This document shows positions 25,631-33,939 of a stretch of DNA of 64,000 nt, piece by piece. This DNA comes from an uncultured Bacteroides sp. Lineage in GTDB: Bacteria; Bacteroidota; Bacteroidia; Bacteroidales; Bacteroidaceae. The stretch spans positions 372,001 through 436,000 of the forward strand of contig NZ_OY781099.1 in the NCBI RefSeq assembly GCF_963676325.1, given 5' to 3'. The position numbers and the translations under genes were made by a program. The stretch's first letter is position 1, and each line of letters begins with the position of its first letter. Below the pieces are notes generated by a model. That model was not told the origin of the DNA and ran no database searches. It worked only from the letters and a program-made list of their open reading frames with translations.

Positions 25631-27700
25631 ATGAATAAGTTAAAGAATAAAAAACGTTCTTCATATAAAGATTTGATATATAAGGCGCTGATTTTTCTGG
25701 CTACAGTGGCAGTAATAGTCAATTTTTTACCTCGTAGTGGGAAGTTTAACTATCAATTTGATATTGACAAACCTTGGAAATACGGTCTGTTGACAGCTCC
25801 TTTTGATTTTCCTATTTATAAAGATGAAGGTTTGGTGAGGCATGAACAGGATAGCATCATGAAGTTCTACCAGCCTTATTTCTTTTATAATCAAAAGATG
25901 GAGCAAAAGGCTCTTTCTAAACTTAATACTAATTTTAATAGTGGACTAAAAAGCAAAATACTTCCAGCTTCTTACTTTCAACATGTTAATGTTGTATTGA
26001 AGCAAATTTATAAAGCAGGCGTTATACCAAGTTCTGAAATGACCAACTTAAAGAAAGGTCGCGTTAAATCAGTAATGCTCGCGAAAGAAATGATGGCAAG
26101 TGCAAAACCTGCTTCTGAACTTTTTACGATTAAAACTGCTTATGAATATTTGCTGAATGCAGATACTGTTCATTTTAGTAAAGAGATACTTAGGCAGTGT
26201 GATTTGGATAATTACATTATTCCTAATCTTGCATTAGATAGAAAAAAATCGGATGCTGTAAAGAAGGAACTATTAGGTACCGTTTCATGGGCTAGTGGAT
26301 TGGTACAATCAGGCCAGAAAATCATTGATAGAGGTGAAATTGTAAATGACAGAACTTTCCGAATTCTGGAATCCCTCAAAAAGGAATCTCTGAAAAGAAG
26401 TGGGTCAATTGATCAACAACTGCTTATTTTGGGTGGGCAGATTCTATTTGTTAGTATGCTGATGTTCTATTTTATGCTTTATCTTGACTTGTTCAGAAAA
26501 GATTATTATCAACATAAAGGTGGACTCTCGTTACTGTTTGCACTCACTATCTTTTTTTCTGTGCTGACAGCTTTGATGATAAAATACAGCGTTTTCAATG
26601 TTTATATGGTTCCTTATGCCATGCTACCTATTGTAATAAGAGTCTTTCTTGATTCACGTACTGCTTTTATGACCCATACGGTAACAATCCTTATTTGTTC
26701 CATTACTTTACGTTTCCCTTTCGAATTTATTTTATTGCAGTTGACTGCCGGGCTTGTTGCTATCTATAGTTTGCGGGAATTGTCACAACGCTCTCACTTA
26801 TTCCGCACAGCTTTTTTAATTGTGCTCAGTTATGCAGTTCTGAATTTCTCATTAGAACTTATACATGAAAATGATATTTCGAAGATCAATTTAAGCATGT
26901 ATATGAATTTTGCTATAAATGGTATCTTGTTACTCTTTGCTTATCCGTTCTTATTCCTTTTAGAGAAAACGTTCGGTTTTACTTCTAATGTAACTTTAGT
27001 AGAACTTTCTAATATCAATAACAGGTTATTGCGAAAATTGTCGGAAGTGGCTCCCGGAACATTTCAGCATTCCATGCAGGTTGCAAATCTGGCGGCAGAA
27101 GCTGCAATTAGGATAGGCGGTAAAAGTCAGTTGGTAAGAACTGGAGCTCTCTATCATGATATTGGGAAAATGGAGAATCCGGCGTTCTTTACAGAAAATC
27201 AGTCGGGGGTGAATCCGCATAAAGCTTTAAGCTATGAACAGAGTGCACAAGTAGTCATTAATCATGTGTATGACGGATTGAAATTGGCCGAAAAAAACAA
27301 TTTACCCAAGGTCATAAAAGATTTTATCAGTACGCATCATGGGCTGGGTAAAACTAAATATTTTTATGTCTCTTATAAAAATGAGAATCCGGATAAAGAG
27401 ATTGATGAAGATGTATTTACCTATCCTGGCCCTAATCCTTTCTCCAAAGAAACGGCTATTCTGATGATGGCAGATTCTGTAGAAGCAGCTTCCCGTAGTT
27501 TGCCGGAATATACAGAAGAGTCTATCAGTAATCTGGTTGATAAGATTATTGATTCACAGGTGGCAGACGGATTCTTTAAATATTGCCCTATTACATTCAA
27601 GGATGTTGCTACGGTAAAATTGGTATTTAAGGAGAAACTTCGAACTATTTACCATACTAGAGTCAGTTATCCGGAATTGAAAAAGACAGGAATCAAGTAA
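25631..27700 (+). CDS. 7TM-HD family phosphohydrolase (PgpH/YqfF-like)
   Basis: A 689-residue membrane protein. After one N-terminal span comes an extracellular 7TMR-HDED-type domain (to about residue 270). Seven hydrophobic helices follow, and then a C-terminal HD domain with YHDIGKM near residue 508 and THHGLGK further on. Relatives in Listeria and Bacillus degrade cyclic di-AMP, which governs potassium and osmotic balance. That activity here is inferred. I start at the ATG at 25631 (MNKLKNKKRS). An upstream in-frame ATG at 25556 sits next to the promoter box and adds an unlikely leader. Confidence 0.87.
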   Translation: MNKLKNKKRSSYKDLIYKALIFLATVAVIVNFLPRSGKFNYQFDIDKPWKYGLLTAPFDFPIYKDEGLVRHEQDSIMKFYQPYFFYNQKMEQKALSKLNTNFNSGLKSKILPASYFQHVNVVLKQIYKAGVIPSSEMTNLKKGRVKSVMLAKEMMASAKPASELFTIKTAYEYLLNADTVHFSKEILRQCDLDNYIIPNLALDRKKSDAVKKELLGTVSWASGLVQSGQKIIDRGEIVNDRTFRILESLKKESLKRSGSIDQQLLILGGQILFVSMLMFYFMLYLDLFRKDYYQHKGGLSLLFALTIFFSVLTALMIKYSVFNVYMVPYAMLPIVIRVFLDSRTAFMTHTVTILICSITLRFPFEFILLQLTAGLVAIYSLRELSQRSHLFRTAFLIVLSYAVLNFSLELIHENDISKINLSMYMNFAINGILLLFAYPFLFLLEKTFGFTSNVTLVELSNINNRLLRKLSEVAPGTFQHSMQVANLAAEAAIRIGGKSQLVRTGALYHDIGKMENPAFFTENQSGVNPHKALSYEQSAQVVINHVYDGLKLAEKNNLPKVIKDFISTHHGLGKTKYFYVSYKNENPDKEIDEDVFTYPGPNPFSKETAILMMADSVEAASRSLPEYTEESISNLVDKIIDSQVADGFFKYCPITFKDVATVKLVFKEKLRTIYHTRVSYPELKKTGIK

Positions 27701-27707
27701 TGTTTAT

Positions 27708-27795
27708 ATTGTCTTGTACAAAAGATTGTTTTCTTTTGTACAAGACAATTAATTCTTTTGTACAGAAGAATGCAATCTTTTGTACAAGGAAAGAT
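27708..27795. repeat. palindromic TTTTGTACAAG repeat cluster
   Basis: A perfect 18-bp inverted repeat (27708-27725 with 27732-27749) has a 6-nt loop. Two further copies of the core CTTTTGTACA follow (near 27755 and 27777). The core contains the palindrome TGTACA. The cluster fills the gap between convergent genes. The hairpin could serve as a terminator, but it lacks a T-run. Confidence 0.65.
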
Positions 27796-28286
27796 TATTC
27801 TTTCGGGTTGTTTTTTAAATACTCCAGCAATCCTTCACAAGCATCCTCCAGGATATCCAAAACATTCTCGAATCCTGATGCGCCTCCGAAATAAGGATCG
27901 GGCACACAATCAGTTGGAATGTGTTGGCAGAAGTCAGCCATACGACGTATTTTTTGCTGTGCTTCAGGAGATGGAGCCAATTCCCTGAGGCCATCAATGT
28001 TCTGGTCGTCCATACCTAATATCAGGTCGAAATCATCAAAGTCGTCACTCTTTACCGGTCTGGAACGGCTTACCAAATTATACCCGCGCTTAATAGCATG
28101 TGCGCGCATTCGTGAATCCGGCAATTCTCCTTGATGATAACTAAGTATGCCAGCGGAGTCTACTTTAATACAATCTTCAAGCCCATCTCTTTCAAGATAA
28201 GTTTGCATTATTCCTTCTGCCAATGGTGAACGGCATATGTTTCCAAGGCAGACGAACAGGATTCTTTTTTCTATTTTCTTACTCAT
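27795..28286 (-). CDS. low-molecular-weight protein-tyrosine phosphatase
   Basis: A 163-residue cytosolic phosphatase with the CX5R active-site loop at residues 13-19 (VCLGNICRSP) and the general-acid aspartate 130 in DPYFGG. Bacterial members often reverse tyrosine phosphorylation in polysaccharide export. No kinase or capsule gene lies nearby, so the target is unknown. It begins 3 bp after the priA stop and is co-transcribed. Confidence 0.9.
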   Translation of the reverse strand: MSKKIEKRILFVCLGNICRSPLAEGIMQTYLERDGLEDCIKVDSAGILSYHQGELPDSRMRAHAIKRGYNLVSRSRPVKSDDFDDFDLILGMDDQNIDGLRELAPSPEAQQKIRRMADFCQHIPTDCVPDPYFGGASGFENVLDILEDACEGLLEYLKNNPKE

Positions 28287-28289
28287 TGA

Positions 28290-30749
28290 TTAAAAAGGAT
28301 CTACATCATAATAAACAATCAGAGATTTAAAACGTTCGTCTTCTATCATCTCTTTTTGTACCTGCAATAAAAGTCTGCGGGCTTTTTCCATTGATGCGTT
28401 GCATTCAATTTTTACAATAATCTTCTTTATGAAGAGTGACTGAATGCGGGCAACGGGTGGATTGTCTGGCCCAAGGACACGACTACCGAAAATGCTTGAA
28501 AGCCTTTCCGCCATTGTGCGTGCCATAATGTCCAGTAAGTCTGCATTCCGATTCTTAAGATACACATATACCAGTCGGTAATAAGGCGGGTAGCGAAACA
28601 TCTGACGTTCTGCAAGCTGATCGGCATACATCTGCTGATAATTGTTTGCTATAACCTGATGAATAATGGGATGGTCTATTGATTTTGTCTGCAATATAAC
28701 CAGTCCTTGTTTATTTTTTCTTCCAGCTCTTCCCGAAACTTGCGCCATTAACTGGTAAGCCCGCTCATAAGAACGGAAATCAGGATAATTGAGCATGGTG
28801 TCTGCATTCAGTATTCCCACTACACTAACATTGTCAAAGTCCAGCCCTTTGGAAACCATCTGGGTACCAATCAGTATATCTGTTTTTCCTTGTTCAAAGT
28901 TTGCTATAATCTTTTCATAAGCTGTTCGGGTACGGGTGGTATCCAAATCCATTCGGGCTACTTTGGCTTCTGGGAAGATGGCTTTAATATCATCTTCTAC
29001 TTTCTCGGTTCCAAAGCCTCTGTTTACTAATTCCACACTTTCGCATGCGGGACAAGAACGTGGAACTTGATAAGTGTAGCCACAATAATGACAGGTGAGC
29101 TGATTAATTCCTTTATGATAGGTAAGGCTCACATCACAGTTTTTGCATTTAGGAACCCAACCGCAGGTTTTACATTCAATCATAGGAGCGAAACCCCTTC
29201 GATTCTGAAAGAGGATAACTTGCTCTTTGTGCTCTAATGTCTTTCGCACGTGTTCTAATAATATAGGAGAGAACTGTCCGTTCATCCTTTTCTTGCGTGA
29301 TAGTTCTTTAATATCTACCGAAAGAATCTCGGGCAACTGAATATCCTGATATCGTTCATTCAATTCTACTAACCCATATTTACCAGTTGTGGCGTTATAA
29401 TAAGTCTCAATGGAAGGAGTTGCTGTACCGAGCAATGTTTTTGCTCCATAGAGTGAAGCCAGAACGATGGCTGCATTGCGGGCATGATAGCGCGGAGCCG
29501 GATCGTATTGCTTATAAGTATTCTCATGTTCTTCATCTACAATAACCAGTCCAAGATTGTGGAATGGTAGAAAAATGGAAGAGCGAACGCCAAGAATAAT
29601 ATCGTAGCCTTCTTTTCCCAATTGCTTACGCCAGATTTCCACCCGCTCTGCATCTGAGAACTTAGAGTGATAAATGCCCAGTTTATTCCCAAATACTCTT
29701 TTTAGTCGTTCAGTAATTTGGGTGGTCAGTGCAATTTCTGGCAGAAGATACAAAACTTGTTTCCCTGCTTTGATAGCTTTCTCTATGAGATGAATATAAA
29801 CTTCAGTCTTTCCACTGGATGTTACCCCATGAAGCAGACATACATTTTTTTTCTTAAAACTGGTTTGTATTTCCTGAAATGCCTTCAGCTGATATTCGTT
29901 GAGGGGATTTATTTCTATGGTGGACTGGACTGCGGTGGCTAACCGGCCAATTTCCTGTCGGTAAACCTCAAATACTTTTTTTTCAACCAATCCGTTAAAT
30001 GCGGCAGGTGAAGCATCAGCTTTCTTTATAAGTTCTTTCTTGATTACTTCTTTCAAATTTCCCCCATTAAGAAAATGGGAGAGCTCAAGATACTTCATCA
30101 AAAGGGCCAACTGTTTCGGAGCGCGCTCCAGCTCTGTAAATAGCTTATGCAGATAAGCTTCTTCTTTGGCAATCTCATTTAAACGGACACGAATCTCCTG
30201 CTTGGGCTGATAGTTGCGTTTTAGCTCCTCTTTAACAAAAATAGCTTCCTTGTCAAGCAGGGATTTAATGATAGGCAAAAGATTCTTTAGACCACTATCC
30301 TTTTCTAGCTGACTAACAGTTTGCTCAGGCTTGTTCTCTAATAGACTTATCAGTGTCTGCTCCCTGTCTGATAGAGGAACTGCGTATTCAAAATCCGGAT
30401 TGAATTCTACAATTGTTTCACTCTCCAGTTTTAATCCAGAGGGTAAGGCAGCTTTATACACATCGCCTTGTGTGCAGAGATAATAAGATGAAAGCCATTC
30501 CCAGAACTTAAATTGCAATGGAAGTAGTATCGGCTCCGAGTCAAGGACAGTGGTAACTTCCTTGGTCTCGTATCCTTCAGGGGTAGAGTAATGTATGTTA
30601 TATACTATTGCAGTGTAGAACTTCTTACGTCCGAAAGGCACAATCACACGACACCCAATCTGTACTCCTTCTGCCATATCTTCAGGCAGGGCATAAGTAA
30701 AACATTTGGGAAGTGGAAGGGGTAATATAACGTCTGCAAACTTTTTCAC
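28290..30749 (-). CDS. priA: primosomal protein PriA (replication restart helicase)
   Basis: An 819-residue superfamily 2 helicase that reloads the replisome at stalled forks. Visible are the N-terminal DNA-binding domain (FADVILPLPLPKCFTYALP), Walker A GVTSSGKTE, Walker B DEEH, paired zinc-binding cysteines (CKTCGWVPKCKNC, CHYCGY, CPAC) and the C-terminal helicase half with QVSGRAGRKN. I choose the GTG at 30749 as start. The in-frame ATG at 30797 lies inside the upstream gene's terminator and ahead of the -7 box at 30770-30777, so it cannot be on the main transcript. Confidence 0.93.
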   Translation of the reverse strand: MKKFADVILPLPLPKCFTYALPEDMAEGVQIGCRVIVPFGRKKFYTAIVYNIHYSTPEGYETKEVTTVLDSEPILLPLQFKFWEWLSSYYLCTQGDVYKAALPSGLKLESETIVEFNPDFEYAVPLSDREQTLISLLENKPEQTVSQLEKDSGLKNLLPIIKSLLDKEAIFVKEELKRNYQPKQEIRVRLNEIAKEEAYLHKLFTELERAPKQLALLMKYLELSHFLNGGNLKEVIKKELIKKADASPAAFNGLVEKKVFEVYRQEIGRLATAVQSTIEINPLNEYQLKAFQEIQTSFKKKNVCLLHGVTSSGKTEVYIHLIEKAIKAGKQVLYLLPEIALTTQITERLKRVFGNKLGIYHSKFSDAERVEIWRKQLGKEGYDIILGVRSSIFLPFHNLGLVIVDEEHENTYKQYDPAPRYHARNAAIVLASLYGAKTLLGTATPSIETYYNATTGKYGLVELNERYQDIQLPEILSVDIKELSRKKRMNGQFSPILLEHVRKTLEHKEQVILFQNRRGFAPMIECKTCGWVPKCKNCDVSLTYHKGINQLTCHYCGYTYQVPRSCPACESVELVNRGFGTEKVEDDIKAIFPEAKVARMDLDTTRTRTAYEKIIANFEQGKTDILIGTQMVSKGLDFDNVSVVGILNADTMLNYPDFRSYERAYQLMAQVSGRAGRKNKQGLVILQTKSIDHPIIHQVIANNYQQMYADQLAERQMFRYPPYYRLVYVYLKNRNADLLDIMARTMAERLSSIFGSRVLGPDNPPVARIQSLFIKKIIVKIECNASMEKARRLLLQVQKEMIEDERFKSLIVYYDVDPF

Positions 30750-30769
30750 ACTGTTTCTTTTTGGTGTGG

Positions 30770-30777
30770 CAAAGATA
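30770..30777 (-). promoter_or_regulatory. -7 box of priA
   Basis: TATCTTTG on the minus strand, between the terminator at 30781-30817 and the GTG at 30749. A TTTTG lies 17 bp upstream, slightly closer than usual. Predicted leader only about 15 nt. Confidence 0.55.
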
Positions 30778-30780
30778 TAA

Positions 30781-30817
30781 AAAAGGAGGCTTCCCAAAAT
30801 GAGAAACCTCCTTTTTT
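30781..30817 (-). terminator. terminator of the outer-membrane barrel gene
   Basis: A 10-bp perfect outer stem (AAAAAGGAGG with CCTCCTTTTT) continues as an imperfect inner stem. It lies about 20 bp beyond the stop of the gene at 30836. Confidence 0.8.
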
Positions 30818-30835
30818 ATATAAGGTATATACTTT

Positions 30836-31513
30836 TTAGAAAATATACGCTACAGATACTTGCCAAACTTTTGTTTTGCTTTTGAATGATGTTCCGTTAA
30901 TAACGTTGGTTAATTCGCCTAAATTACCACTTGCAAAATTTTCTTTTGCGGAATCAGTTAATGGCAAATTGTAGTTTAGTCCAACTTGCAAATGCTTTAA
31001 AAGTTTAACGCCACCACCAATATTTAATGATACTTCTGCATTCTTTCTATTAATAGAAGGTGTATTTCCTGCTATTGTCTGATTGGCAATATCAACTAAG
31101 TCGTTGGTTAAGTTATCGCTGTTTATATCAAAAGAAAAGTTTGGACCGGCAGCTAAGAATACACTAGCCATACTTCCCAATCCGATAGAATATTTCAGAT
31201 TAACTGGAACTTCTATTGTCTTTTGTTTGTTTGTTACATCTTGGCTTGTTGATGTATTAGTAAACTTAGTCCCTTTTTCTGCATAAAGTAAAGATCCATC
31301 TAACCCTAAGCCTACAATTGGGATGTTAATATCTACCATTGGACCAATAAAGAATCCATTCATATTTTCAGTTTTGAAATTACTCTTCAATCCTGAGAAA
31401 TCAGCATTTGAAAGGTTTAATCCACCTTTTACACCAAGTTTAATCTGTGCTTGCGCCGGGATAGCCATAAACAAACATATCGCTACCAAAAGAATACTAA
31501 AAATCTTTTTCAT
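30836..31513 (-). CDS. outer-membrane beta-barrel protein (PorT/OmpA-like barrel)
   Basis: A 225-residue exported protein. A signal peptide (residues 1-22, MKKIFSILLVAICLFM... ending AQAQ) is followed by alternating hydrophobic strands beginning IKLGVKGGLNLSN, typical of the Bacteroidota outer membrane beta-barrel domain family. It ends VSVAYIF with a terminal aromatic residue, as expected for Bam-assembled barrels. The exact role is unknown. It is a single-gene unit with its own -7 box and terminator. Confidence 0.8.
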   Translation of the reverse strand: MKKIFSILLVAICLFMAIPAQAQIKLGVKGGLNLSNADFSGLKSNFKTENMNGFFIGPMVDINIPIVGLGLDGSLLYAEKGTKFTNTSTSQDVTNKQKTIEVPVNLKYSIGLGSMASVFLAAGPNFSFDINSDNLTNDLVDIANQTIAGNTPSINRKNAEVSLNIGGGVKLLKHLQVGLNYNLPLTDSAKENFASGNLGELTNVINGTSFKSKTKVWQVSVAYIF

Positions 31514-31541
31514 AAATCAATAAGTGTTTTAATTTCGGTGA

Positions 31542-31549
31542 CAAACTTA
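31542..31549 (-). promoter_or_regulatory. -7 box of the barrel protein gene
   Basis: TAAGTTTG on the minus strand, about 30 bp before the ATG at 31513. No good -33 element at 19-21 bp. Confidence 0.45.
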
Positions 31550-32333
31550 CACATAATTATTGAATTGCATGTACAATGAATAATGAAAATAAGAATCTTG
31601 CTTTCTTATATATTTGCAGTTAGGCTTATAATTCCTTTGACCCGGATGTCTTATTTCTGTTTGATATTATAACTCCTTAATGAATTAAGCTTACAGATGG
31701 CTGTCTTATGATTAACTACTAAATAGTTAGTACTGTATTTATAAATATCAAGTAGTCAATTTGTTAGTGTGGAAAAACGCAAATATCAAGTTGCTCCTGA
31801 AAAATAGAAAAACAAAAGGTTGTTTTGGAGGGGGTAACAGGGTGTCTCCTTCTGAAACCCTTTGCTGGCCGCGGTGCTAAATTTTAGCACGGGACATATA
31901 AAAGATGTTTTATTTGAAGTTTGTCACCACCTATAAATAAATGTAGACAGAATCTATTTGATGGTTGATTGTCCAAACGGGGGGATGAATGATTTTGTAA
32001 AAATGCGAAGTGGAAACATCCGGTTGTGTCTAAAAAACTATTAAGCAAATCCTTCTATACCATTCTTTAATGATTTTAACCCATTCATCACCAATGGAAT
32101 TAATTTAAAGGCGGATGATTTAGAAACTGTGAGCATTGCTCGTATTTGAAACAAATTGCGCAATTTGTAGTTAAAAGGTTTCAAATAAGTAATCACTAGA
32201 AACATTATAGTAAAAGTAACTTCAGCTTTGCAATGGCATGGTTTTGCATTTAATTGATTTTGAAACAAAACGTTATTCTTTTTTTATGTATATAATTAGG
32301 GCCTTAGTTTACAAGAATCTGATTGCAATTTGC
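31550..32333. other. gene-poor region with a short palindrome
   Basis: I find no supported gene here. There is a palindrome GTGCTAAA-T-TTTAGCAC (31874-31890) inside a locally GC-richer patch, and a -7-like TATATTTG on the plus strand at 31609-31616. A 75-codon minus-strand frame (32041-32268) has no recognisable domain and may be a worn remnant or chance. Confidence 0.4.
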
Positions 32334-32341
32334 TATCTTTG
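32334..32341 (+). promoter_or_regulatory. -7 box of the DUF3467 gene
   Basis: TATCTTTG lies 36 bp before the ATG at 32377. The -33 region has only TTTAC. Confidence 0.45.
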
Positions 32342-32376
32342 CAGCGTGAAATTATAAAGATGTAATATAGTTGAAA

Positions 32377-32685
32377 ATGAATAATGAAAACCCAACAAAT
32401 CAGTTGCAGATAGAGTTGAGCGATGATGTAGCTCAGGGAATATATGCTAATCTGGCAGTGATTACTCATTCCAGTTCTGAGTTTATTGTTGATTTTATCC
32501 GTGTAATGCCGGGATTACCCAAGGCTGGCGTGAAAAGTCGTATAATCCTGACTCCGGAACATGCAAAGAGGTTGATGCGTGCTTTAGAAGATAATGTGCG
32601 TAAATACGAAAACTCTTTCGGATCTATTCATCTGAATGAAGAGAATTCAAACGTGCCTATTCCTGGATTTACAGGTGAGGCATAA
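32377..32685 (+). CDS. DUF3467 domain protein
   Basis: A 102-residue cytosolic protein that matches DUF3467 by its pattern: QIELSDDVAQGIYANLAVITHSSSEF, then DFIRVMPGLPKA, then RIILTPEHAKRLM. Function unknown. It is a short, acidic and conserved protein in Bacteroidota, here just upstream of the str-type ribosomal cluster and in the same direction. The start is the ATG at 32377. The upstream TTG at 32371 would add only two residues. Confidence 0.8.
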   Translation: MNNENPTNQLQIELSDDVAQGIYANLAVITHSSSEFIVDFIRVMPGLPKAGVKSRIILTPEHAKRLMRALEDNVRKYENSFGSIHLNEENSNVPIPGFTGEA

Positions 32686-32788
32686 TCCTTGTAAAATAAA
32701 CATGATATAGATTGGGAATTATCAGTGCGCTTTGCTCTGTTAAAAAATCATTTTTGCCTGATAATCAGAAAAAACTTTGAGCAATCAA

Positions 32789-32818
32789 TTGGTTATTCAA
32801 ATATAATTCGTATTTTTG
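32789..32818 (+). promoter_or_regulatory. promoter of the rpsL-rplQ ribosomal array
   Basis: TTGG at 32789 lies 18 bp before TATTTTTG (32811-32818), about 65 bp ahead of rpsL. I saw no other promoter of this quality inside the array. Confidence 0.55.
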
Positions 32819-32883
32819 CACCCCAAAATGTATACTAGCGAAATTAATATAACAATAATATAATAATTAAAAAACGATTAAAA

Positions 32884-33294
32884 ATGCCTACAATTCAGCA
32901 ATTAGTAAGAAAAGGAAGGGCTGCTTTGGTTGATAAAAGTAAGTCTCCAGCGCTGGACTCATGTCCTCAAAGACGTGGCGTTTGCGTGAGAGTTTACACA
33001 ACCACTCCAAAAAAGCCTAACTCTGCAATGCGTAAAGTAGCTCGTGTGCGCTTAACAAACCAAAAGGAAGTTAACTCGTATATCCCGGGTGAAGGTCACA
33101 ACTTGCAAGAACACTCTATCGTATTAGTACGTGGCGGTCGTGTGAAAGACCTACCAGGTGTTCGCTATCACATTGTTCGTGGAACATTAGACACAGCAGG
33201 TGTTGCAGGACGTACACAAAGACGTTCTAAATACGGAACTAAGCGTCCAAAACCAGGACAACCAGCAGTAGCAGCTAAAGGTAAGAAGAAATAA
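32884..33294 (+). CDS. rpsL: 30S ribosomal protein uS12
   Basis: A 136-residue decoding-centre protein. The loop TPKKPNSAMRKVARV carries the lysine pair 43-44 in the form found in streptomycin-susceptible bacteria (inference), and PGVRYHIVRG is intact. It is the first gene of the merged str-S10-spc-alpha array. The 154-bp gap to rpsG is the longest within the array. Confidence 0.97.
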   Translation: MPTIQQLVRKGRAALVDKSKSPALDSCPQRRGVCVRVYTTTPKKPNSAMRKVARVRLTNQKEVNSYIPGEGHNLQEHSIVLVRGGRVKDLPGVRYHIVRGTLDTAGVAGRTQRRSKYGTKRPKPGQPAVAAKGKKK

Positions 33295-33384
33295 TTCTAC
33301 CGCTAGTTAAGCTTATTTTTTAGATTTAAAAATATCAATTTTCGTTTTGGTTTGTTGGAATAAGCTATAAAAGGTTGAGTAAAT

Positions 33385-33397
33385 GCCCCAGCGGGGA
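33385..33397 (+). promoter_or_regulatory. hairpin in the rpsL-rpsG leader
   Basis: CCCC-AGC-GGGG inside the 154-nt spacer, about 50 nt before rpsG. In Escherichia coli S7 binds the equivalent spacer to repress translation. Whether this one does is unknown. Confidence 0.3.
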
Positions 33398-33448
33398 AAT
33401 TGAAGACATATTAATGCAGCCAAGAACAAAACATTATTTTTCAAACAA

Positions 33449-33925
33449 ATGAGAAAAGCAAAACCAAAAAAACGGGTTATCCTTCCGGATCCCGTATTTA
33501 ATGATCAAAAGGTTTCCAAATTTGTAAACCACTTGATGTATGATGGTAAGAAGAATACTTCATACGAAATTTTCTACGCTGCCTTAGAAACAGTAAAGGC
33601 AAAACTTCCTAACGAGGAAAAATCCTCTCTGGAAATCTGGAAAAAAGCATTGGACAATATTACTCCTCAAGTCGAAGTTAAGTCTAGACGTGTTGGTGGA
33701 GCTACTTTCCAAGTCCCTACAGAAATTCGTCCTGATCGTAAAGAATCAGTTTCAATGAAAAACTTGATCCTGTATGCTCGCAAAAGAGGCGGAAAATGTA
33801 TGGCTGATAAGTTAGCTTCTGAGATTTTGGATGCATTCAACGAACAAGGTGGTGCATACAAACGTAAAGAAGACATGCATAGAATGGCTGAAGCTAACCG
33901 TGCATTTGCTCATTTCAGATTTTAA
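33449..33925 (+). CDS. rpsG: 30S ribosomal protein uS7
   Basis: A 158-residue assembly protein of the 30S head. It begins MRKAKPKKRVILPDP, with the core helices LIYDGKK-type (here LMYDGKKNTSYEIF) and the C-terminal KREDMHRMAEANRAFAHFRF. It lies 14 bp before fusA. Confidence 0.97.
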   Translation: MRKAKPKKRVILPDPVFNDQKVSKFVNHLMYDGKKNTSYEIFYAALETVKAKLPNEEKSSLEIWKKALDNITPQVEVKSRRVGGATFQVPTEIRPDRKESVSMKNLILYARKRGGKCMADKLASEILDAFNEQGGAYKRKEDMHRMAEANRAFAHFRF

Positions 33926-33939
33926 ATATTGTAAATAAG

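Noticed and set aside
27700..27988. Short plus-strand frames after the 7TM-HD gene
   Set aside because: They arise from the TTTTGTACAAG repeats and the antisense of the phosphatase gene.
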